Part shown: positions 50,188 through 58,435 of the stretch, piece after piece | Layout of the letters: each line of letters opens with the position of its first letter | How positions within the stretch are numbered: position 1 is the stretch's first letter | From: Actinomycetota bacterium | GTDB lineage: Bacteria; Actinomycetota; UBA4738; HRBIN12 | Assembly: GCA_035697485.1 (NCBI GenBank) | Contig: DASSCU010000020.1 | Span: 1 to 64,000 of the forward strand | DNA: 64,000 nucleotides | Direction of reading: 5' to 3' | The notes under the pieces: model-generated | Database searches by the model: none | Seen by the model: the letters and a program-made list of their open reading frames with translations, nothing else | Told to the model about the DNA's origin: nothing | Program-made: the position numbers and the translations under genes

Positions 50188-50927
50188 GCGCCGCGGAGGT
50201 CCTCGCGCATGTTCGTGCGCAGCAGGGCCTGCTTGAACTTGCGCGAGGTCACCGACAGGTCCACCAGCGTCTCGGCCGCGAGGCGCCGGGCGTCGGGGTT
50301 CTTCTGCCGCAGCCGCGGCGCCACGAGGTCCTCGAAGAACTTCGCCTCGCGGTCGGCGAAGTGCTTGTACATCGTCAGGTGGCGCGGCTCGATGCCGAAC
50401 CGGAAGAAATCCTTCACGATCGACAGCACGATGTAGTCGTCTCCGTCGTAGTACCGGGCGCCGTCGGGGCCGTGGGAACACACGATGCCGAACGACTCGA
50501 GCTCCTTGATGCGCTCGCGTTCCACGCCGGTCGCCGCCGACATCTCCTCGATCGACATCTGCAGGCCCGTCGGCGCCTCGGCCAGGCCCTCGTCGGCCGC
50601 CTCGGCCTCGGCCTCGCCCTCCGCCCCGCCTTCCGTGCCGCCCTCGCCTTCCTCGGCCTCGCCCTCGACGTCCTGCTTCAGCAGCCGTTCCTTGATCACC
50701 TTCAACGGCAGGTACTCGTCGCGCTGCATGCGCAGGATCGACTTCAGCCGCTCGACGTCGTCGACGTAGAACTTGCGGTAGCCACTCGGAGTGCGCTCGG
50801 GCTCGATCAGGCCCTCGGCCTCGAGGAAGCGGATCTTCGAGATCGTGATGTCGGGGAACTCGGTCTTCACGGCCACGAGGACCTCACCGATCGACTGGTA
50901 GTTGCGGGTTCCCGCCATCTGCGTCAT
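50184..50927 (-). CDS. ftsR: MerR family regulator FtsR
   Basis: 247 residues from ATG 50927, overlapping the FHA gene by one base. Helix-turn-helix NYQSIGEVLVAVKTEFPDITISKIRFLEAEGLIEPERTPSGYRKF, then a low-complexity Glu/Gly/Ala linker (about 88-125, EGEAEEGEGGTEGGAEGEAE) not usual in the family, then a second HTH-like and helical domain ending MREDLRGA. Length and position next to GarA match Rv1828/FtsR, which activates ftsZ in Corynebacterium. Function assigned by synteny and similarity. Confidence 0.88.
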   Translation of the reverse strand: MTQMAGTRNYQSIGEVLVAVKTEFPDITISKIRFLEAEGLIEPERTPSGYRKFYVDDVERLKSILRMQRDEYLPLKVIKERLLKQDVEGEAEEGEGGTEGGAEGEAEAEAADEGLAEAPTGLQMSIEEMSAATGVERERIKELESFGIVCSHGPDGARYYDGDDYIVLSIVKDFFRFGIEPRHLTMYKHFADREAKFFEDLVAPRLRQKNPDARRLAAETLVDLSVTSRKFKQALLRTNMREDLRGA

Positions 50928-51388
50928 CACTCCCCTGCCGAGAAGAACACGAGCTTGAACCGACCGACCTGCACCTCGTCGCCCGAGGCGAGCTTCGTCT
51001 CGTCGACCTGCTCCCCGTTCACGTACGTGCCGTTCAGGCTGCCCACGTCGCGCACGAACCACTCCGGCCCCGGCCGCCGTTCGAACACCGCATGAGTGCG
51101 CGAGACGGTGACGTCATCGAGGAACACCGACGCGTCGGTCGCGCGCCCGACGGTGGTGAGGTCGGCTTCCATCAGGAACGTCGACCCGGCGTTCGGACCA
51201 CGCTTCACGAGAACGAGAGCCTGCCCGGGATGCAGTTCATCGTGAGGGAAGGGAAAGTCATCGTGCGCCTCATCGTCTGGCTCGACCGGCGTCAGCGAGA
51301 CGGTGGGGTCCTCGTGCAGTGGAGCGCCACACTCCGCGCAGAAGCGCGCGTCGTCACGGTTGGGATGTCCACATCGGGTGCAGTACAA
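50927..51388 (-). CDS. garA: FHA-domain protein GarA/OdhI with N-terminal zinc ribbon
   Basis: 153 residues. MYCTRCGHPNRDDARFCAECG is a four-Cys zinc ribbon. DPTVSLTP follows as the Thr-containing segment in the place where mycobacterial GarA has its phosphorylated ETTS motif. The FHA domain is about 55-150: TTVGRATDASVFLDD, VSRTHAVFERR and DVGSLNGTYVNGE. GarA/OdhI inhibits 2-oxoglutarate dehydrogenase and glutamate dehydrogenase depending on phosphorylation. The zinc ribbon is an addition compared with the mycobacterial protein. Confidence 0.88.
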   Translation of the reverse strand: MYCTRCGHPNRDDARFCAECGAPLHEDPTVSLTPVEPDDEAHDDFPFPHDELHPGQALVLVKRGPNAGSTFLMEADLTTVGRATDASVFLDDVTVSRTHAVFERRPGPEWFVRDVGSLNGTYVNGEQVDETKLASGDEVQVGRFKLVFFSAGE

Positions 51389-51597
51389 GGTCAGGTCCCC
51401 GTGAGGTTCGGTCTCCCGCCGAGGATGGGGTCGAACGTTCGACCCTCTCGGCGCACTGGAGACCGACGTTACCGCAGGGTGAGGGCACCTTCAACCGGAG
51501 TGATCATCAACCCTCGACCCGCGAGCGGCGTCAGGCTCGACCACGGGTCGACCGGGTCAAGTCTCGATGGAAGGGCGCACCGAGGAGCGAACGGGCG

Positions 51598-51987
51598 TCA
51601 GGACCCATCGCCCTCGGCGAGGGCACGGTAGGCATCCGCGTCCAGCAGCCGATCGAGCATTGCGGGGTCGTCGGGCGCAACCATCACGAGCCAGCCGTCT
51701 CCGTACGGCTGCTCGTTCACGAGCTCCGGTCGGTCGTCGATCAGCGGGTTGCGTTCCACGATCGTGCCGGCCAGCGGCGCGAACACGTCGGAAACGGACT
51801 TCGTGGATTCGACCTCCCCGAATGGCTGGTCGGCCTCGATCCGGGCCCCGACCTCGGGCAGGTCGACGTAGACGACGTCGCCCAGCGCGTCCTGGGCGAA
51901 GTCGGTGATGCCAACCCGCACACGCTCGCCTTCGATCCGAGCCCACTCGTGTTCCTTCGTGTAGCGAAGCTCTCCCGGGAACTCCAC
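51598..51987 (-). CDS. gcvH: Glycine cleavage system H protein
   Basis: 129 residues from GTG 51987, chosen because GAGGAGGG lies just before it; an ATG at 52026 would add 13 residues. FPGELRYTKEHEWARIEGERVRVGIT, then EVESTKSVSDVFAPLAG, whose Lys carries the lipoyl arm, and NEQPYGDGWLVMV. Shuttles aminomethyl groups from GcvPA/PB (43,394-46,194). Separated from them by several genes but on the same strand, as in mycobacteria. Confidence 0.95.
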   Translation of the reverse strand: MEFPGELRYTKEHEWARIEGERVRVGITDFAQDALGDVVYVDLPEVGARIEADQPFGEVESTKSVSDVFAPLAGTIVERNPLIDDRPELVNEQPYGDGWLVMVAPDDPAMLDRLLDADAYRALAEGDGS

Positions 51988-52078
51988 GGCCACCCTCCTC
52001 GTCGTCGACGGATCGCCGGCCTCCATCGCCGGCGACCGGAACGATAGTGCCCCCGGACGAGAGCCGCGCGAGGTCGCG

Positions 52079-52660
52079 TCACGCCGTCTGCAGCGCTCGT
52101 CGCAGATCGACCGCGTACACGCCCGCGGCGATGTAGTACTCGACGATGCCCAATACGTAGACAGGCCACCCGACGGCCAGGGCGGCGGCGGCCGGCCACA
52201 GATCGAGCGATCCCCACGACACGGCGGGGATCGCGATCATCAGCGCGAACGTGGCCACCTTGCCGATCCATCGCACGTCGATGCGTCGTCCCTTGGCGGC
52301 GAGCACCGCCCCCGCGATCAGGACCGCCACGTCGCGGGCGAGGATCAGGACGGCCGCCCAGAGGGGGAACGCCCCGCGCACGACGAGAGCGATCAGCCCG
52401 GCCGCGATCGCCGCGCGATCGGCCACCGGGTCGAGCACCTTGCCGAGCTCCGACACCTGGCCTGTGCGCCGGGCGATCGTGCCGTCGACCCAGTCGGTCG
52501 CCACCACGACGCCGAACAACACGATCCCCGATGCCGTCGTGTCCGGGTCCACGATCAGCGCCCAGAACACGGGGATCATCGCGATGCGGACGACCGAGAT
52601 CAGGTTCGGGACCGTGAGCACCCGCGACGAGGCGGGCGGGCGATCACCGGGTGCGTCCAT
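52079..52660 (-). CDS. pgsA: CDP-alcohol phosphatidyltransferase (PgsA-like)
   Basis: 193 residues. The family motif D-G-x2-A-R-x8-G-x3-D-x3-D is present as DGTIARRTGQVSELGKVLDPVAD. About five hydrophobic helices follow. TVPNLISVVRIAMIPVF starts the domain as in phosphatidylglycerophosphate synthase and cardiolipin synthase of this type. The gene order pgsA-gcvH-garA matches M. tuberculosis pgsA2 (Rv1822)-Rv1827. Exact lipid product is not certain. Confidence 0.9.
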   Translation of the reverse strand: MDAPGDRPPASSRVLTVPNLISVVRIAMIPVFWALIVDPDTTASGIVLFGVVVATDWVDGTIARRTGQVSELGKVLDPVADRAAIAAGLIALVVRGAFPLWAAVLILARDVAVLIAGAVLAAKGRRIDVRWIGKVATFALMIAIPAVSWGSLDLWPAAAALAVGWPVYVLGIVEYYIAAGVYAVDLRRALQTA

Positions 52661-52663
52661 CGG

Positions 52664-52737
52664 TCGGGACGGCGGGACTTGAACCCGCGACCCCCGGTCC
52701 CCCAGACCGGTGCGCTACCAGACTGCGCCACGTCCCG
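52664..52737 (-). tRNA. tRNA-Pro (anticodon GGG)
   Basis: On the minus strand the acceptor CGGGACG pairs with CGTCCCG. D arm GCGCAGTCTGGTAGCGC, anticodon stem CCGGT/ACCGG with loop CTGGGGG (GGG at 34-36), T arm GCGGGTTCAAGTCCCGC. Discriminator A; CCA is not encoded (CCG follows). 74 bases, no intron. T-loop position 54 is a substrate site for the ttuA product, position 58 for TrmI. Confidence 0.95.
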
Positions 52738-52772
52738 TGCGTAGCGATTGTATCGGCTCGCCGCTCCGCGGC

Positions 52773-52795
52773 TACTAGTCCGTTTCAGACTAGTA
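52773..52795. terminator. 8-base perfect inverted repeat between tRNA-Pro and der
   Basis: TACTAGTC (52773-52780) and GACTAGTA (52788-52795) flank CGTTTCA. It is AT-richer than its surroundings. Position after der on the minus strand and before the tRNA suggests a terminator or a tRNA promoter element. Confidence 0.45.
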
Positions 52796-52818
52796 ACCAA
52801 GGCAGGTCCCGTCGCGGC

Positions 52819-54159
52819 TCAGCGTGACCCGCGGCGGCCGCCCTGCTTCCGCGGGCGGTACTTGACCCGCACGGGCACCCCTTCGAGACGGAACTCGCGC
52901 CGTAAGCGGTTCTCGATGTACCGGCGGTACCCGGGATCGGGCTCGTTGGCGCCCCCGAAGACGACGAACGAAGGGGGGCCGGTGCTCACCTGGGTCGCGT
53001 AGTGCAGCGTTCCCGTGACCCGTGGGGTCGGCCGCTCCCGCTGGGCTTGCTGGATCACCTCGTTGACCTTGGACGTCGCGACCCTCGACGTCCATCTGGC
53101 GTGCAGGTCGAGCAGCACCGAGGGAAGACGGTGCACTCCACGTCCCGTCCTCGCCGAGGTCCGCATCACGGGCGAGGACGCGAACTGCCTGGCCGTGTGG
53201 GTGAGGTCGGCGTAAGTATCGTCCTTGTCATCGACCAGATCCCACTTGTTCGCCACGAGCACCAGCGCGCGCCCCGTATCGAGCACGACGTTCGCGATCT
53301 TCTTGTCCTCGACCGTGTAGCCCTGCTCCGCGTCGATCACCAGCATCGCGCCGTGGGCTCGCTCGATCGCCTGGGTCGCGCGCACGACGCTGAAGTACTC
53401 GACCCCACGAACCCTCGTCGCCCGGCGCATGCCCGCGGTGTCGACGAACCGAACCGGCCCGTCGGGCCACTCGACGAGCGCGTCGACGGCGTCGCGGGTT
53501 GTGCCGGCTTCCTCGAAGACCAACGAACGCTCCTCCCCCACCAGTCGATTGAACAGGCTGGACTTGCCCACGTTCGGCCGCCCGACGAGGGCGAACCGCG
53601 GCTCCTCGGCTCGTGCCTCCATCTCGCGGGGCGCATCCGGCAGCAGCTGCACGATGCGGTCGAGCAGATCGCCCGCCCCGCGCCCGTGCATGCCCGAGAC
53701 CGGGAAGGGGTCGCCCAGACCGAGCGCGTGGAAGGCCGTCGCGTCTGGCTCCTCGCGATCGGTGTCGACCTTGTTCGCCACGACGAGCACGGGCACGGTG
53801 GCGCGCCGCAACCGCCTGGCGAGCATGGCGTCCTCCTCGGTGATGCCCGCATGGACGTCGACGATGAGCAGGATCAGGTCGGCGGCCGCGATCGCGCGGT
53901 CGGCCTGCTCACGCGCGAGCGCCTCGATGCCACCGGCGTCGTGCAGGAAGCCCGCCGTGTCGACGAGCGAGAACCGCCGGCCGCGCCAGGCCGTCTCCAG
54001 CGTCACCCGGTCGCGGGTCACCCCAGGGAGGTCGTGCGCGATCGCTTCCCGGTGCCCGAACAGCCGATTGACGAGGGTGGACTTCCCGACGTTCTGTCGG
54101 CCGATCACGGCGATGCTGGGCACGGGGCCCGCTGAGGGTCCGGGCTCGCGATCGCTCAC
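52819..54159 (-). CDS. der: GTPase Der (EngA), ribosome assembly
   Basis: 446 residues with two GTPase domains: GRQNVGKST with DLPGVTRD and DTAGF; then GRPNVGKSS with EAGTTRD and DTAGM. The NKVD and NKWD motifs follow. C-terminal KH-like domain ends in a basic stretch (RKQGGRRGSR). Assists 50S maturation. It overlaps cmk by four bases and is the last gene of the long minus-strand run. Confidence 0.96.
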   Translation of the reverse strand: MSDREPGPSAGPVPSIAVIGRQNVGKSTLVNRLFGHREAIAHDLPGVTRDRVTLETAWRGRRFSLVDTAGFLHDAGGIEALAREQADRAIAAADLILLIVDVHAGITEEDAMLARRLRRATVPVLVVANKVDTDREEPDATAFHALGLGDPFPVSGMHGRGAGDLLDRIVQLLPDAPREMEARAEEPRFALVGRPNVGKSSLFNRLVGEERSLVFEEAGTTRDAVDALVEWPDGPVRFVDTAGMRRATRVRGVEYFSVVRATQAIERAHGAMLVIDAEQGYTVEDKKIANVVLDTGRALVLVANKWDLVDDKDDTYADLTHTARQFASSPVMRTSARTGRGVHRLPSVLLDLHARWTSRVATSKVNEVIQQAQRERPTPRVTGTLHYATQVSTGPPSFVVFGGANEPDPGYRRYIENRLRREFRLEGVPVRVKYRPRKQGGRRGSR

Positions 54160-54815
54160 GGCACGAGCTCCGGCGCCCGCTGCCGCACCGCGGCGACGGC
54201 GGCTGCGAGCGTCGCCTCCGGGTCGAGTTCGCTCGTGTCGATCACCGTCGCGCCCGGTGCCGGCTCGTGGGGCGTCGTGGCGGCGTCGCGGCGATCCCGC
54301 TCGCCGAGCGCCGTCGCCACACGCTCGACGTCGCCGATCCGTTCAGCCGCCCGTCGTTCGGCACGCAGGTCGGGCCGCGCCCGCAGGTAGAGCTTCACCG
54401 GAGCGTCGGCGAAGACCACCGAGGCGATGTCTCGACCCTCCATCACGGCCCCGTGCTGCTCGCCCAGTTCGCGTTGCTCGCGCCGCATGTGGGCGCGGAC
54501 CATCGCGTGACTCGCCACCTTCGACACGGTGGACTCGACCTCGATGCTCGTCAGGTCGTCCGCATCGTAACCCTCGACCTCGAGTTCCCCAGGGGGATCG
54601 ACGCGCACGATGAACCTCAAGCCCCGCGCGAGCTCGAGCAAGGCTCGATCGTCGGTGTCCGCGACGCCCGCCCGGAGCGCGGCCGCGGCGAGCGCTCGAT
54701 ACATCAGGCCCGTGTTCACGTACGGAAGCCCGAGCGACCTCGCGAGGCTCCGCGCGAGCGTGCTCTTGCCGCTTCCGGCGGCCCCGTCGATCGCGACGAC
54801 CCGGGGCGTCGTCAT
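54156..54815 (-). CDS. cmk: Cytidylate kinase
   Basis: 219 residues. VVAIDGAAGSGKSTLARSLAR is the P-loop; YVNTGLMYRALAAAAL and GRDIASVVFADAPVKLYL are Cmk signatures. Phosphorylates CMP and dCMP. The order scpA-scpB-rluB-...-cmk-der is as in M. tuberculosis Rv1709-Rv1713, with the aromatic genes inserted here. It overlaps both neighbours by four bases. Confidence 0.95.
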   Translation of the reverse strand: MTTPRVVAIDGAAGSGKSTLARSLARSLGLPYVNTGLMYRALAAAALRAGVADTDDRALLELARGLRFIVRVDPPGELEVEGYDADDLTSIEVESTVSKVASHAMVRAHMRREQRELGEQHGAVMEGRDIASVVFADAPVKLYLRARPDLRAERRAAERIGDVERVATALGERDRRDAATTPHEPAPGATVIDTSELDPEATLAAAVAAVRQRAPELVP

Positions 54816-56197
54816 CGGCCACCCGCCGGCTCGATCGCCGCGCCGAGCGTGGCGAGCGTCCGCGTGAAGCCCGGGAACGACACCTCCGCGCTCTCCATGC
54901 CGTCGACCTCGACGGATCCGCGAGCTCCGAGCGCGGACACCGCGAACGCCATCGCCATACGATGGTCTCCGCGAGCGTCGGCTCGGCCGCCCTCGAGCCC
55001 TCCTCCGGCGACCACGAGGTCGTTCCCTTCGGTGGCCGCGTCACCGCCGAGGTCGCGGATCCCGCGGGCGATGCCCTCCAGACGATCGGACTCCTTCACC
55101 CTGAGCTCCCCGGCCGCGAGGAACCACGAGTCCGACCCGGCGTGCGCGGCGAGCAGGGCCAGCACCGGCACCTCGTCGATCACGAGTGGGAGCTCGTCGG
55201 CCTCGACCCTCACCGATCGGGTGCCCTCCCCGGGCAACACCTCGATGTCGCCGACGGGCTCCCCGAGTTCCTCGCGCCTGACGATCACCTCGGTTCGCAC
55301 CCCCATGCGAGCCATCACGTCGAGGAACCTGGTGCGCGAGGGGTTCAGACCGACGTCGACGATCGTGATCGCCGACCCGGTGAGGGCCGCGGCGGCGACG
55401 AGGAACGCGGCCGACGAAGGATCCCCGGGCACCCTCGCCGAGAACCCTGCATGCTGGAACCGGCGGACGGCGACGCCGTCACCGGTCTCGATCGGGGCGC
55501 CGAGCGCGAGCAGCGCCCGCTCCGTGTGATCCCGGGTCGGCGCCGCCTCGCGCACGATGGTCCGTCCTTCCGCGTCGAGGCCGGCCAGCAACACCGCGCT
55601 CTTCACCTGAGCGCTCGGCGCGGGCGATGCGAACTCGACGCCGCGCAGCGGCCCCCCGACGACCGAGACCGGCGCGTGCCCCTCGTTGGTCTCGATCACG
55701 GCACCCATGGCCCGCAGTGGGCCGGCCACACGCTCCATCGGACGGCCGCTGAGGCTCGCATCGCCGGTGAGCACCGTGCGGAACGGCGCGGAGGACACCA
55801 CGCCCATCAGCAGCCGCATCGTGGTGCCGGAGTTGCCGCAGTCGAGCACGTCGGTCGGCTCGACCAACCCAGCCCGCCCCTCACCCTCGACCTCAAGTGC
55901 CGTGGTGAGAGCCCCAGAGCGGCTACCCTCGACCCTCACGTTCCACGTGGAACGATGACCCTCCGCGGGGCCCGCATCGTTGGAAGCCCACCCATAGAGT
56001 GAAGGTCGAGCCTTGCTAGTGAGCCCTGCGAGGCAGGCGGCGGTCGAGCGCACGTCGAGTGAGGTGGGAACCTCAAGCAGACTGCTAGACCCGGTCGCCG
56101 TCGCGGCCAGGATCAGCCATCGGTGCGCGATCGACTTGTCGCCCGGAACCCGCGTGATCCCCCGAAGGGATGTTCCCGGCTCGATCCGGATCCGCAT
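54812..56197 (-). CDS. aroA: 3-phosphoshikimate 1-carboxyvinyltransferase (EPSP synthase)
   Basis: 461 residues from ATG 56197. PGDKSIAHRWLILAATA (about 16-32) and LDCGNSGTTMRLLMG are the two classic substrate-binding blocks. RVKESDRLEGIARGIRDLG and the closing DHRMAMAFAVSALGA complete the active site. The segment between RSTAACLAGL and the GNSGTT block is some 30 residues longer than usual (about 45-95). Its coding sequence contains the 16-base parS-like palindrome and looks less GC-biased. The shikimate pathway enzyme otherwise appears intact. Confidence 0.93.
   Translation of the reverse strand: MRIRIEPGTSLRGITRVPGDKSIAHRWLILAATATGSSSLLEVPTSLDVRSTAACLAGLTSKARPSLYGWASNDAGPAEGHRSTWNVRVEGSRSGALTTALEVEGEGRAGLVEPTDVLDCGNSGTTMRLLMGVVSSAPFRTVLTGDASLSGRPMERVAGPLRAMGAVIETNEGHAPVSVVGGPLRGVEFASPAPSAQVKSAVLLAGLDAEGRTIVREAAPTRDHTERALLALGAPIETGDGVAVRRFQHAGFSARVPGDPSSAAFLVAAAALTGSAITIVDVGLNPSRTRFLDVMARMGVRTEVIVRREELGEPVGDIEVLPGEGTRSVRVEADELPLVIDEVPVLALLAAHAGSDSWFLAAGELRVKESDRLEGIARGIRDLGGDAATEGNDLVVAGGGLEGGRADARGDHRMAMAFAVSALGARGSVEVDGMESAEVSFPGFTRTLATLGAAIEPAGGR
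55939..55954. other. parS-like 16-base perfect palindrome in aroA
   Basis: CGTTCCACGTGGAACG is a perfect 16-base palindrome with CACGTG core. The classical ParB site parS has consensus TGTTTCACGTGAAACA; this matches its central CACGTG and outer GTT/AAC but has C/G where the consensus has T/A next to the core. It lies in the extra segment of aroA. ParB binding is inferred. Confidence 0.5.
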
Positions 56198-56208
56198 CGT
56201 TTCCCGCC

Positions 56209-57303
56209 TCACGCGAGCCTGATCGGGTCGAGGCCGCCATCCGCGAGCACCGCGCTCGCGCGGTCGGCCGCGTCGGCGGCCACCGTGAGGTGCACGGTGC
56301 CCCGGCCTCCCTCCGGCGAGTGCACGATCTGGAGATCCTCGATGTTCACCTCGCCACGGCCCAGCGCAGCGGTGAGATCGGCGAGTGCGCCCGGCCGGTC
56401 CGGCACCTCGATCTGCAGCACGGCGACCCCCGCCCGCACCGTGGGCTTGGCGGCGAGCCGCAGCCGAGCCCGCTTGGCCTCGTCGAACGTCGCCTCGACC
56501 TCGGCCCCGCTCCCTCCCACGATCTCGTCGCGAAGCCGCGTGAGCCGCTCGGTGTACAGGTCGATCGCCTCGCCGATCGCGAGTCGGTTGGCGAGCAGGA
56601 TGTCGCTCCACAGCGCCGGGTTGGACGCGGCGAGCCGGGTCAGGTCGCGGAACCCTCCCGCCGCCAGCAGCAGGATCTCCGGCTCGCCTGCTTCCTCGGT
56701 CGCGGCCAGGCTCATCAGGGCCGTCGACGCGACCTGCGGCAGGTGACTCACGAACGCCACCAATCGATCGTGGCGCTCTGGATCGAGCCGCACCGGCCGC
56801 GCCCCCAACGAGGCGGTCCACGCCTCCAGCGTGTCGACCGCCACGGGATCGCTCGAGCGGTGAGGGGTGATCGCCCAGACGATGCCGTCGACGACCGATG
56901 CGGACGCGTGGTCGGGCCCCGACCGCTCGCTCCCTCCCATCGGATGACCAGGCACGAACCGGGCGAGGGCGTCCGCGGGCACTCGAGCGACCGCCTCGCG
57001 CACGAGCGCGGTCTTCACGCTGCCCACGTCGGTCACGATCGCGTCGGGCGCGGCCTCGAGGCAGGTCGCGACGAGCGAGGCGATCGTCGGGATCGGGGTG
57101 GCGACGACGACGATCCCAGCGCCGACGACGGCGTCCTCGGCGCACGTCGCCGGCCGGAAGCCGGCGAGGGCCGCGGCCCGGGCGGACACGGCAGCGTCGG
57201 CGTCCCATCCGGTGACGACGGCCCCGGCACGGGCCGCGGCGAGGGCGACCGACGTGCCGATCAGCCCCGTGCCGACGACGGCGACACGCTCAACCGAGGT
57301 CAT
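56209..57303 (-). CDS. tyrA: Prephenate dehydrogenase with C-terminal ACT domain
   Basis: 364 residues from ATG 57303. VAVVGTGLIGTSVALAAARAG is the Rossmann dinucleotide site; VTDVGSVKTALV and PGHPMGGSERSG, and SHLPQVASTALM are TyrA motifs. An ACT domain at the end (AVLQIEVPDRPGALADLTAALG) suggests tyrosine feedback. Converts prephenate to 4-hydroxyphenylpyruvate. Start overlaps the last 14 bases of aroH; aroA follows 11 bases downstream, so aroH-tyrA-aroA is one unit. Confidence 0.94.
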   Translation of the reverse strand: MTSVERVAVVGTGLIGTSVALAAARAGAVVTGWDADAAVSARAAALAGFRPATCAEDAVVGAGIVVVATPIPTIASLVATCLEAAPDAIVTDVGSVKTALVREAVARVPADALARFVPGHPMGGSERSGPDHASASVVDGIVWAITPHRSSDPVAVDTLEAWTASLGARPVRLDPERHDRLVAFVSHLPQVASTALMSLAATEEAGEPEILLLAAGGFRDLTRLAASNPALWSDILLANRLAIGEAIDLYTERLTRLRDEIVGGSGAEVEATFDEAKRARLRLAAKPTVRAGVAVLQIEVPDRPGALADLTAALGRGEVNIEDLQIVHSPEGGRGTVHLTVAADAADRASAVLADGGLDPIRLA

Positions 57304-57649
57304 CACGCAACGACTCGGCCCCGTCGAGGTAGACCGGCCGCACCTCGTCGAGGGTCCGCTCGGTGTGCAGGTGCATCAGCACGCGCACCACGAGAGGCAT
57401 CGACCCGAGGACGGGGATCTCACGTGCGCACATCAACGGCACCGCACCCAGCCCCATGCGACGCACGGCCTCGGCCGGGAACGTCGACCTGATGTCGTCG
57501 GTGACCGTGAACAGCATGCTGATCAGATCGCCGCCGGAAGCCGAGTTCGCCTCGAGGAGCGCCCAGACGAGGCGCTCGGTCGCATCCAGCACGCACGACG
57601 GGGAGTCCTCCGTCACCTTGATGGCCCCGCGGACCGCGCGCACCGTCAT
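57290..57649 (-). CDS. aroH: Chorismate mutase, AroH type
   Basis: 119 residues from ATG 57649. VRAVRGAIKVTEDSP, ANSASGGDLISMLFTVTDDIRSTFPAEAVRRMG, VPLMCAREIPV and LPLVVRVLMHLHT-like segment are those of the trimeric Bacillus-type mutase, distinct from AroQ. Rearranges chorismate to prephenate, the substrate of the overlapping tyrA product. Four tail codons overlap tyrA. Confidence 0.94.
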   Translation of the reverse strand: MTVRAVRGAIKVTEDSPSCVLDATERLVWALLEANSASGGDLISMLFTVTDDIRSTFPAEAVRRMGLGAVPLMCAREIPVLGSMPLVVRVLMHLHTERTLDEVRPVYLDGAESLRDDLG

Positions 57650-57708
57650 CGTGTGTCGCCCCTTCGCTTTCCGCCCGCGCCCGCCGGACGGCGGACCGGG
57701 TTCACAGG

Positions 57709-58431
57709 CTACCGCCCGGCGAGGGCGGCGAGTGCCTGGATCTCTTCGCGGGCGAGGGGCCGCACGGCCCCCGGTTCGAGGTCGCCGAGCCGGATGGGGC
57801 CGACGCGTAGACGAACGAGCCGCGTGACCGGGAGTCCGACGGCCGCGAGCAGGCGCCGCACCTCGCGCTTGCGGCCTTCGGTCATCACCACGCGCACGGC
57901 GCCCCGGCCCTTCGAGGTCCCGACGACGCGGGCGCGCACGACGCGGGCGGGGCCGTCGTCGAGCTCGACGCCCGATCGCACGCGCGCCATCTGCTTCGCG
58001 GTGGGTGCGCCCTCGACCTCGGCCAAGTACTCCTTCTCCACCCGATGACTCGGGTGCATCAGCCGATTCGCCAGTTCTCCGTCGTTCGTGAGCAGCAACA
58101 GTCCCTCGGACTCGCGGTCGAGGCGTCCCACGGGGAACACACGCGGACCCTCGGCGGGCAGGTACCGCCGGATGTCGGGTCGCCCCTGCGGATCGCGCAG
58201 CGTCGTCACGACGCCCGACGGTTTGTGCAGGGCGTAGTAGCGAACGCTGGGGTCGAGGTTGACGTCGACGTCGTCCACCCGCACGTGCGCGGCTGCGGGC
58301 TCGACCTTGTCGCCCAAGGTCGCGATCACGCCGTCGACCGTCACCCTTCCCTCGACGATCAACTGCTCGCATGCTCGACGCGAGCCGAACCCGGCACGCG
58401 CGAGCGCCCTCTGCAGCCGCTCCTCTGCCAC
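57709..58431 (-). CDS. rluB: Ribosomal large-subunit pseudouridine synthase (RluB/RsuA family)
   Basis: 240 residues. N-terminal S4 domain (RLQRALARAGFGSRRACEQLIVEGRVTVDG). The catalytic Asp is in FPVGRLDRESEGLLLLTNDGE; KEYLAEVEG and EGRKREVRRLLAAVG complete the RsuA/RluB family. Isomerises uridine in 23S rRNA. Placed four bases after scpB, the order seen across actinobacteria and firmicutes. Confidence 0.94.
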   Translation of the reverse strand: MAEERLQRALARAGFGSRRACEQLIVEGRVTVDGVIATLGDKVEPAAAHVRVDDVDVNLDPSVRYYALHKPSGVVTTLRDPQGRPDIRRYLPAEGPRVFPVGRLDRESEGLLLLTNDGELANRLMHPSHRVEKEYLAEVEGAPTAKQMARVRSGVELDDGPARVVRARVVGTSKGRGAVRVVMTEGRKREVRRLLAAVGLPVTRLVRLRVGPIRLGDLEPGAVRPLAREEIQALAALAGR

Positions 58432-58435
58432 ACGC

